A DNA stretch of 64,000 nucleotides, from assembly GCA_037903355.1 (NCBI GenBank), contig JBAJFE010000004.1, positions 3,286,001 through 3,350,000 of the forward strand, written 5' to 3'. The position numbers and the translations under genes are program-made. The notes below the pieces were generated by a model. It worked only from the letters and a program-made list of their open reading frames with translations, was not told the origin of the DNA and did not search any database. This document shows positions 54,566 to 64,000 of this stretch, piece by piece; position 1 is the first letter of the stretch, and every line of letters starts with the position of its first letter. This stretch comes from Trichuris trichiura. Lineage: Eukaryota > Nematoda > Enoplea > Trichinellida > Trichuridae.

Positions 54566-56782
54566 TTGCTTAGCTCAAAAACATGTAGTAAGAAAGAAAT
54601 TTGTCAGCCTTCAAGTTGGACTCTCGACGACATCTTCAAGTTCCCACAGAAAAATCCCATATCGAATTACCGAGTCAGAGCTAAACACAGCGATAATATA
54701 ACTCTCTGCTCTTGCACTTTAAGTGGAAGTGAAAAGACTATACTAAGAGAAGGACTAAACGCTGTGCTGAAGTTTAAGAAACCACTCTTTCTCAACATCA
54801 TTAATTCAGTTGAAGACAGTCTATCTTCTGTTGACCCACGGAAAGTTACACAGATTAACCGTAATTTGTCCACGTTTATCCTAAGTCACCGCTTCAATGC
54901 CACTCCAAACTTAAGTCGATACGAGATGAACTGCACAAGTCAACTTAAAATGCTGTCCAACAGAATTATGAACAAAGCAGATAAAGGGAATAGAATTGTT
55001 CTACTGGATAGAACCACTTACGTTGAAAAAATAACGGTGATCTTGAACACCAACAGTTATGCACTTCTGTCCAATGACCCTATAGGAACTTCCAAAAAAA
55101 TCCTCGTTTTCTTCTCATCACATACGGCACAGAAACCAGAGAACCAGAAACCATCAAAATAGCAAAGCATCTTAAGTTCGCATCGAATTATAAACCCCCT
55201 GAACTCTATGGTCTTCCAAAGTGCACAAACCAGAGGTACCATTAAGGCCAATAGTCTCTGCAATTAACAGCATCACTAGTGAACCCACTCGGTATTTAAA
55301 AAAGATTATCTGACCTCTAACTGGCAATGAACCGTCCTTCGTCAGAAATAGCAAAACCTTCGTCAACGAAATACGAAATTACCATCTGGACCTGGACGAG
55401 ATTCTAGTCAGTTACGACGTGAAAGAATTATTCCCAAGCATTCCACCTTCAGACACTCTCAAAACTTTTTACAATCTCCTCAATGCAGATACAGATTTAC
55501 TCAGCAGAACTAAACTAAGTCCATTTTATATCGTCAAGCTAGTGTCTTTCTGCACGCAAGAAAGTAATAACTTTATGCTTGATAATAAGTTCTACAGGCA
55601 ATCCAGAAGAGTCTCAATGGGCAGCTCTTTATCTCCTGTTTTAGCGGAAATCTTCATGGAAAGTTTTGAAAGACAAATGTTGGAAACTGTAGACAGACAA
55701 ATTGCACCACGACTTTTCAAAAGATATGTAGACGACATCTTCGTAATTATAAAAGATGGAAAAGAAGAACAATGTCTGCACTTTCTAAACAGCATCCGCC
55801 CAAGTCAAATTGTCTTCACAATCGCGAAAGAAAAAAATGAAACCCTTCCTTTCCTGGATGCTATGATTATTCACACAAATCAAGGACCCAAAACCAGAGC
55901 ATTCAGAAAACCCACACACACGGATCAATACCTCAACTTCTCATCACATCATCCACAATCGGTAATGCGTGGAATCCACTCTGGAATGTTTAATAGACCA
56001 ATCAGTTTTTGCGATCCGGAATTTTTCCAATCAGAGCTTAACTACATTAGAAAGATTTTCTACAAGAAGGACTATCCGAAGTCTTTTGTTGACCAGGTGT
56101 TCAAGTAGATACTTCGCAACCGCGAACTACATAAACCAAATATCTTGCCCAATACACGTTTAATTATCCCGTATGTGGCAGGACTAGGCGAAAATATTGT
56201 TCGGCTAGAGACACGATTAGGTATAGGAGTCTTTTTCAAGAGTTTCCTCAACCTCAGGACAACTTTTCGTAAGGACAAAGTGTGGCAATGCTAGCCAGTG
56301 AACCGGACCCCCATCAGGGCGCAGTGGGATGATGCCTCGCACTGCCTGACGTCGACGTCATAGTCCCTGTGCTGCAAGGGATGCAGCCCTATCGAGGCCG
56401 CGTCTAGCGGATGAGGTCGGCACATCGATGATGCGCGAACCCGCTTAAGGTTACTGACCAAAGAGCCGTTCACCCCAGACTGACCCCGTATCCGCCTATA
56501 TAAGACTACGGGAACTGGGGTGTAGGGACTCTTTACTCTATCATGTACTTGCATACATCAGTAAACAGTTCAGTAAATCGAAGCCTTCGTTCTTGGCGCA
56601 AGTTTTCTCCCATACAAAGCAAAAACCACAGAAAACAAAGAGACAGGGCTAGTCTACGCAATCGAATGTTCTTGTTCAGAGAGAGAGACGCAGGGGTCTA
56701 CCTTGGGGAAACAGGCAATACCTTGGAACACAGTGTCAACGAGCATATGAAGAAGCTTATCAGTTACAATAAGAGAAAATAG
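54566..56782 (+). mobile_element. Penelope-like retroelement, RT plus GIY-YIG endonuclease, degenerate
   Basis: The 54566-55162 frame has RIMNKADKGNRIVLLD, typical of the N-terminal part of Penelope-family reverse transcriptase. A broken stretch (about 55165-55410) still shows the ELYGLPKCT block. The 55419-56108 frame has VSMGSSLSPVLAEIFMESFE and the catalytic RYVDDIFVI, then FLDAMIIH and KPTHTDQYL. After one in-frame TAG the same frame continues with IPYVAGLGE to about 56293. A GC-rich insert lies at about 56294-56545. A GIY-YIG-like endonuclease motif (GVYLGETGNTLEHSV) follows near 56690-56740. The frame changes, stop and insert show it is inactive. This enzyme class copies RNA to DNA at target sites. 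Confidence 0.85.
56294..56545. other. GC-rich insert with TATA-like motif inside the retroelement
   Basis: The block is much richer in G+C than its flanks and separates the reverse transcriptase from the endonuclease. It contains short palindromes (GACGTCGACGTC) and a TATATAAG motif near 56498. Confidence 0.5.
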
Positions 56783-56796
56783 AGTCCTGAAATATC

Positions 56797-57005
56797 TTTA
56801 TTACGGAGAGAGTCCCGTTTAGTGCGCGATAAAGGATTGTACTCCAGAGCTGTCGGGTCACTCGAGACCCGTCTTCAGCGGTCTTAAATTAAGATTATTA
56901 AATTAATTAATAGTTTAAGACCGCTGAAGACGAGTCTCGAGTGACCCGAAAGCTCAGGAGTTCAAGCCTTTATCGCACATTAAACGGGACTCTCTCCGTA
57001 ATAAA
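56797..57005. repeat. 209-bp near-perfect inverted repeat after the retroelement
   Basis: Both arms are about 95 bases. The ends are TTTATTACGGAGAGAGTCCC and its complement, and the inner ends are CTTCAGCGGTCTTAAA and TTTAAGACCGCTGAAG, around an AT-rich loop near 56890-56915. A related fragment (GACGAGTCTCGACTGACCCG) is at 59044-59063. Confidence 0.85.
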
Positions 57006-59383
57006 CCTATTTCATTATGAAAGCATGCGGTAGCGTACCAAGAAACCGCATCTTCGAAGAAATAGTCTTAGCAGTAGTAACTCCTATAGCACATCGCGGA
57101 AGACTGATGTGGGATCGACGAATTACCATGGAAAAAGCTGTACAAACTTCAGGTGTGCTGAAGCACGCAATACGTTGCAAACAAACTCTTCAAGAAAATG
57201 TCTTATGCCATGAAAGCAGTGTATGCTTACGAAGAATTAAATAAGCTCTTTAGACTAGGCATAACACGACATACAATCGACACAAAGGGGCGCAAGTAAA
57301 TGAACAATGGACAAACATGATTACCCGCTCCAGTTGCTGCTCAGTATACTAAATCGATACACGATCACTGGAAAAAGTGAAAAAACAAAAGACTTGCTTA
57401 CGCAAACTACTATGGTTGTAAAAAAATGAACAAACGTACATAGTGCAAATACACAAACGGAATCAATATGAAGCGAATCAACATACGCAACACATGAAAC
57501 CAGAAATGGATAAAACAAAAAGCACAATGGAGAAGAAAAAATTTCAAATAACGAATTAACTACGTGGCACCATGATACCATATATACACAACAAGAGACG
57601 TAGCAATAAAGCAGACATAGAAAACTCCAGACACTCAACCTTAAACTGTTAAAACAGATTAAATATCCTCTTCGCACTCACTCATAACATTCATTTATTA
57701 CCGCTGAAAAAGAGTTAGGGGCGGTCTGAAAGCTATGGTCAATAAAAAGTTTTATACCGAAAACGGAGCATATTCCGCAAGACGAAATAATCAATTATGA
57801 AAACATACAGACCCGTATTAAGACGTTGTGTGTCGAAAATGGCCTTATTCGAACGTGGTTATCTATTACAAAATTTTTGCCGCAGCCTTACGCCAAATAC
57901 TGAGCACATTGTACGCCAATCAGCTGTAGGAAGCGGCAGGAAATTTGAATCTCAAAAATTCTTGTACGCAAGGAATCCTGCCTATGAAATAGAGTCGCGA
58001 AGCTGAGATTCTATTTCCGCACGTAAGAATGATCATAACAGATTTACGAACTCGCCAATGGTTGCACAGCGCAGTGGCAAACTGTTCGGTCCCATTGACA
58101 TCCCGCCGCCTGTGATGTTGGCAGCAAAAGTGACCGTAGGAACTGCAATTAGCATTGCGCATTTTAGAAGTCAGTCATTCAGCGGTCTCATCGTTTGTGT
58201 AACAGTCCCTTATCGTTGAAAGCAATAAAACTGGACGGTCATCTATGCCTATCGGCCACATGAGATGATCTACAATTCTGCTTGTTAACTGTTCGATCAT
58301 TAGTAGAAGATGAACTTTTTGGAGCTGGTTAAAAACTTCAATGAACTTTGGACGTCAAAAACTTTAGGAGTCGTCATAACACCAAACTTTGAGTTTGAAC
58401 TGCAGAAATCGTTTGCACCGTTCCGCTTTCAGTCGCACTATGATACCGAAAATTGGACTTGGTTCTAAACCTGTTGAATTCACCAGGAAAACATTATGAA
58501 TAATTTATTTCATTAAAAAATAAAACGGTGGCAATGTGGGCCACACACAAGTCCGGTGAGTATCCGTAGTGTCTTTCCAACTGCCCATATGACCAATATG
58601 AGAGAGGATGTTGACGCTCTTGCGCTTCTCGCCTGACCACTTGGCGTGATAAGCACTAAAGGAAAATGCGGTACCATATTATTTTTAGAACACTTCAAAG
58701 GCAAGTATTCAAGACTGTTCATTGCTTTGGCAACTAAGAAGGTTGCTTGCTCGTAATCCTGAACAGTATTAGCAAGCAAGCGACCGGTTAGTTTATAAAA
58801 ATATAGATTCAAAAAGGGTCTCATGATATTGCACAGTTTGTTTATGTGGTAAAGTTTCTTGTAAAACGTTTCTAGACTTTTCCAGCCGTTCTCAACCCCT
58901 CACTGCACTGCCTCACTGACTAGGTAAGACAGAGCTCGGACGGCTCAAGATAGAACTGACAGGTGAGGTCTTTGTCAAAGCTCGTTGAATGGAGCGGCTT
59001 GCAACCATAATGCCCAAGCTGACGGGCGGCACATAGCAGTGATGACGAGTCTCGACTGACCCGAAAGTTTCGCCACTTGAACGTTTATGAAATAAACGTT
59101 AATTTAAAGAATCAGCTAAAAATTCGCAAACGTTTTACAAGAAACGCTTATTAAATGAATATGCTATGAAGAAAGAAAAGCTGTATGCTGTACAGTTGTT
59201 TTAACGTGGTTTAAAGGTTTATCAATAGTCTACGGATGCCTGTCCTTTCGAATCATACGCCCCTACTTTATGACTAACCTCAGATGATATTCATAAATGA
59301 AACCGCTTTAACTTTTCAAGATGGAACGCCTTTTCTCAAAATGTTTCAGCGGAAGTGGGTGAGCAATGAGAAAAATGACTTAC
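57006..59383. other. Stretch without a supported gene
   Basis: It probably holds the 3' part of gene F (minus strand) and retroelement debris. A short copy of the inverted-repeat arm is at 59041-59082. No exon was secure. Confidence 0.3.
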
Positions 59384-62300
59384 TTTCACAGCGTTTTCCA
59401 ACAGTGTTTGTCTTGCATTGGCATTCATAACCCAATGGAGAGTCATTCACCAAACACGTACCATTGTTAAAGCATGACTCTGCTGTGCAATATGCCTTTT
59501 CTGAAAATGGAAAGGGAATCAGCACATGGAAAAGATTTACAATTAAGTTTTTTGGAAATGCTGCGTCACAGTCCAGTACGTTTCTTTCTTAAACCAACTC
59601 TAAAGAATTGACTCTAAATTTCTCTCTGACGTGTTTTTATTCAGATTTTACGCAAATCGTATGTATACTACTCGGATAGGAGATAGATTTTAGGTAGAGT
59701 TATTTCAATGCAGTGTTTCGCTTCGGTAAAGAAGCCATGGCATGAAAATGCTTTCTTTTTCTTTTAGTCTTGGAAGGGAAGCTGTCCTAGACGTTTTCGT
59801 TTGAACTATCACATTGCGTTTTTTCACCGCATGAACACGTACGGGAATTATTAACATAACTCTTTGATCAATAAAATAAAAGAAACTGGCTGCAATAAAC
59901 TCTGATCATTTTTTGACGATGACTAGTAGAGAATTTTGTCGCAACGGACAAACTTTTCGTACTCATAAAGGCATCATGCAAATAACGTGACTGATAGATA
60001 CTTTGTTTGCAATCGAAGCCTTCATAGCCTTCCGGACAGACGCAAATGAATCCTTTGTTCTTCAAATCATTAATGCAATGTGCATCTCGTCTGCAAGGCG
60101 ACGACATACACGGATCCATTTCTATAATGAACGATTATATTTCGTTAAATTGGTTCGCCCTTCTATTACAGTCAGACTGCTCACCTATCTCATTAAGTAG
60201 AAGTTAACCAAACGAAACAAAAAATAAATGAAGTATTGCGTCAGCTACTTAGGAAGTACAAAACGCTTCTTCGTACGAAAAGGTAAAACGGAAGCAGCCT
60301 AGAAAGTCGCTTATCTGCTCGCCCATTATCTGAATGTCTTATTAGCCAGATCAGTCGGGTGGTCAACGTTGGTAGGACGGTTCGCATAGCATACCGTCTA
60401 TGACTGCTAAATAAGGATAAGTGAGCCCAGAAATGGTGACAGACGAAGGAAACATTGGAATCGCACAAACACTGTGCAAAATAAACGAGTCGTTGCAGAA
60501 CTCTATATACTGAGAATCAAACCTTATGCCAGATAGAGCTAAAATGAAATTCTAGCGCTTGTAGCAGATGATCCACTATTCCGACAACAGCAGTTTCAGT
60601 CAGTCGGAATAATGGACGCTCTAATGTACACATATAATTCTTCCTACCAATCTCACAGTGAGGACCGTAATGATCTTCGTCACATTTGCAATATGGCACT
60701 CCATTGTGTAGTCTGCAAGTGCCCCCAACGCAATCCAAACGGGCACACTTGTTTTCGCCTAAACAGTATATTACAATTAAATGGTAACATTCTACTGCAC
60801 CTTCTAGAAGCACTTAGGCATTCATAAATCCCAGCATGAAACATTCATTTAGCTCACACATTACAAATGTATCCATTAAGTAGATCATACTGTCAAAATG
60901 AACAGAATTAGTAAACCACAGATGTCTAAGCTGTTTCTTTCATGCATTGCGAATCCGTCAAAACGGGACATACAATTCGTAAAAGAAACAGCTCAACAGG
61001 AAACTGTGCACTGCTATACCAAGAAGTTACAGTTACAAAACCACAGATGTCTAGTAACATCCACTGGGAAAAACCAAACATTTATCAATAGAAATATTTT
61101 AGTGTTCTCGACATAATCCGTCGAAATGGTCATTCAGTATGCTGGTAATGTTCCACACGGCCAAGTATGCATTAGGCGCACTTGGCAACGTATTATACAG
61201 TTTACTGCCGAAACTGTAAGTGAATCAAAAACAAAGGCACGTGTTCAGTCGTCCCTGCGGTAAAAAAAGCATAACAAGAGATAACAACTGAATTTTTCAG
61301 CAATTTAGAAAAAGTGTCAACAGTTGCAAGGTTGAGTTGAAGAGCGAGTGTCTAGCGTTTGGACAGTCAATAAAAGCGTTTAAAGAAAGCGCTTTAAGTT
61401 ATAAGGCCAATAACACAATTGAGCTTTCGTTTACAAGATTCCTACACCTAAGAGTGTCCGTAAGGTGCCCTGCCATCGGACGGATGAGCAGATTGTTATG
61501 CACAATTACTGAAGAATTTACAGCGTACGCTTCGGAAGTGCTTTTGTTTTGTCGTCAGTCCCGAAACAGAGCTCTATTTTTCTCTAACAATCTGATCATT
61601 CAAATGTTCGTAGGTATGTAATATGATCACTTACAGACAGAAAAAAGAGCGCACCAAAACTCTGAATAGAAGTATAAATAAGAAATCAGCAAAGTTGTCA
61701 GAAAATGCCGCTTTCGAGATGTTTGGACAATCATGATATATTAAGATATTAATATCATATTTGAAGATAATAATAATAATATCATATTTCAAGATTGATC
61801 TCGCTATTCCACATCTGTTAAGCGATACGCTTTGACGGTGCAGTTCATGCTTGCCATTGCTAGTTGGTCGTATCAGTTTGATGGACTTCAGCCCACTTTT
61901 CTATTTTACAAAATTGCAAGTTTTCTCAGGAAAAGTTTAATCTCTTGTTCAATTGGTGCGGTCTAAATACAATTGTGCTCACTGACGCATTAGTTTCCTT
62001 TCAAGTGGAGTAATCACGCTCTAAGAAAACGTGGTAAGCAAAGAAAACTTTTACTATTACAACTTCTCATTATCGGGTCTCAGTCTTAAAACAATTTCTC
62101 CAATAAAAAAATTTGCATTCCACTATTAATTACTAAGTGTCATTGATTTACTTTTTAGTTTTGGAATAGGCTGAGCGAATGCACCAGAGCATCTGAGTTG
62201 CGATCCAAGATTAACAGTTCCGCCAGAAATCAACCAGGTGTGACAAAACTTTAAATCATTGCATTCACCATTTATTTATAAATGCAGCTTACTTTTAGCG

Positions 62301-63975
62301 CAGTTCTCTCCTTCCATTCCGCGCTGACAGATACACTTGTAGCCACCAACCAAATCAACGCACCAGCCATTTACACATGGATTGCTCTCACAGTCATTTT
62401 GATCTGAAATTAAAATTAATTTCACATACAGAATCACAAAACAAAATCTTATCCTAGCCATCGAACTCCTCGTGCGTGAGATTTATCACCAGAAAATATT
62501 AATTTTTTTTGAAGGGATGCCAGTCGCGTAAGACGGGTCATATGCGGCCCGACAGCTACGAAAAGTCACTAAACGTTTTGTATTCTCAACGGGACCTATT
62601 CCGTGTGAAAAACCAATTCAGACTCGAAAACCTATGCTTCCTTACCAAAACGTTTTATTTTCAAAAACAGACGTAACCTGCGCATAAATAGTAGTTCTAA
62701 ACGTACACTTTTCGTCCCGCTGTCACTATTCTATTGCCAGCATGGTTTTTACAATGCCTTACACTTTATACGGTTTGACATTTTATGTCCTCATATTACA
62801 GTACCAGTTTTTTGTGGTGCTCTGACTTACCTATTTCACAGTTTTTACCAGTAAATCCAGCAGCGCAGCTACAAGTGAAATTCATTAGAGAATCAATTAT
62901 GCAAGCACCACCGTTCATGCATGTGTCTTCCTTCTTGCACATATTGACAGCTATCAGAAAATGGGAAATAACACAAATGACATTATCACTAACTTACTTT
63001 CATTGCATTTGAAACCCGTCCATTGTCCATAGCATTGACAGAGAGCATTTTTCCCTTTCCCTGTGCAGAACCCATGAACGCATTTTACAGACTTGCAGGC
63101 GTCTATCTCTATAACGTAAGTGAAACTATACGTGCGAAGAAAGGTCGTACTAAAGCGAACAGGAAATGGAGAAATCACAATGTCCATATAAAGTCTTTTA
63201 ACGAACTTGAGAGCGCCTAATGAGTGACCTACCAATCTCACAAGTTTGGCCAGTAAAGTATGCAGGGCACTTGCATTTGAAGCTGCCTTCTGTATTAGCG
63301 CACTCTGCCTGATTTTGGCATGGATTAGAGGTGCATTCGTCTATGTCTGAATTAAGAGTTTATCAAAATTGTATTTGATTTTGTCTCTGGAACCTCTCTC
63401 GCAGTTATGACCACTCCATCCTCGGGGACACCGGCAAAAATAGCTACCATATGTTTCTACGCACGAACCTCCGTGACGGCATGGATTGGCCTTACATTCT
63501 TCAATGTCTGAAAGTAGACTGTGTTTGTACTATAGTCTGAAACAGCAAAGAAAGATTTGCCGTCTGTGCAATGTGCTCCGGTGAATCCAGACTTGCAGAT
63601 ACACTTGTAACTTCCTGGAATATTCTCACACCGATCCGTCATTCTACCGCATATTTGTAATCCCTCATTGCATTCATCAATATCTGTAAGTGTTTCAAAA
63701 GGCTCACTATAATGAATGTTGCCTCACCTTCATCACAATATATTCCACGCCAACCGTCATGACATATGCACTTGTATGAACCGAAAGTATTTTCGCAGTT
63801 GCTGTGCGCGCTGCAGTTGTTTATACCATCTTCATAATTGACATAATGCCACCAAGTCCATCCTGAAAATAGAGACATGATGTTGCAGTTAAACGGTAAT
63901 GACAGAACGTACTACTCCCGTTTCGCTGGGCATAATAGGCCCTCATTTTGCTTCTGCGTGCGCATTCATCCAGAT
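59384..63975 (-). CDS. Gene F: multi-EGF extracellular protein, partial
   Basis: Eleven exons are inferred in coding order: 63913-63975, 63728-63862, 63561-63683, 63394-63507, 63233-63346, 62998-63108, 62831-62950, 62293-62403, 60648-60758, 60002-60121 and 59384-59500. All are phase 1/1, and ten encode one EGF module each. Several start with a calcium-binding consensus ([35 protein letters not shown]). The 63728-63862 exon has a Trp-rich lead ([12 protein letters not shown]). The 5' end lies beyond the right edge, and the 3' end below 59384 was not found. Repeated cbEGF modules are typical of Notch-, fibrillin- or fibropellin-like secreted or membrane proteins; which of these cannot be decided here. 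Confidence 0.75.
60759..62292. other. Large intron of gene F
   Basis: A 1.5-kb gap separates two EGF exons. A degenerate cysteine-containing stretch on the minus strand near 62170-62260 has no usable splice phase. Nothing else is supported. Confidence 0.35.
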
Positions 63976-64000
63976 CTGCTCAAATGTAAAGACAGTTTGA

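Noticed and set aside
57321..57677. 118-codon minus-strand frame with Cys/Val-rich sequence
   Set aside because: It is low-complexity hydrophobic sequence without EGF spacing or splice signals.

Overview
This is intron-rich metazoan DNA: about 62% A+T, GT-AG introns, eIF4E and mitochondrial succinyl-CoA ligase genes, two eukaryotic tRNA-Asn genes, and Penelope-like and hAT transposon remains. There is no bacterial operon structure. A clade I nematode (Trichuris/Trichinella-like) would fit the compact genes and the short TTAGGC-like tracts in a repeat family, but the window alone does not prove it. All exon models were made by hand from splice signals and reading phase.

The main content is a cluster of related EGF-repeat receptor genes, called A to E and G here. 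Gene A (1043-8702, +) and gene B (about 34234-38807, +) encode a large cysteine-rich ectodomain, a thrombospondin type 1 (TSP1)-like module, EGF modules, one transmembrane helix and a cytoplasmic tail. Genes C (10683-13999, -) and D (17214-22150, -) keep six EGF modules in the same order, the helix and the tail, but have lost the large N-terminal ectodomain. Gene E (23728-25571, -) has a signal peptide and three EGF modules, then stops where a splice donor should be, so it predicts a secreted 174-residue protein. Gene G (26838-28316, -) is a remnant with an EGF fragment, helix and juxtamembrane exon. Nearly every EGF exon begins and ends in phase 1, and the helix exon always ends in phase 0. 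This common exon code makes the paralogy clear.

Four other protein genes are present. An N-acetylglucosamine-6-phosphate deacetylase homologue (30846-32958, -) is intact over seven exons but has lost several active-site residues. An eIF4E cap-binding protein (39450-40143, -) keeps its cap-binding residues. A succinyl-CoA ligase alpha subunit (45183-46178, -) has no introns. A multi-EGF gene F (59384 to the right edge, -) is only partly in the window.

Mobile and repeated DNA fills most of the rest: a 1.5-kb near-complete palindrome in intron 1 of gene A, at least ten copies of a family of about 0.2 kb with nested inverted repeats (family R), a decayed Penelope-like retroelement (54566-56782) followed by a 209-bp hairpin, a second Penelope-like fragment, a 175-bp hAT-like miniature element with an 8-bp target duplication, and a head-to-head pair of identical tRNA-Asn genes.
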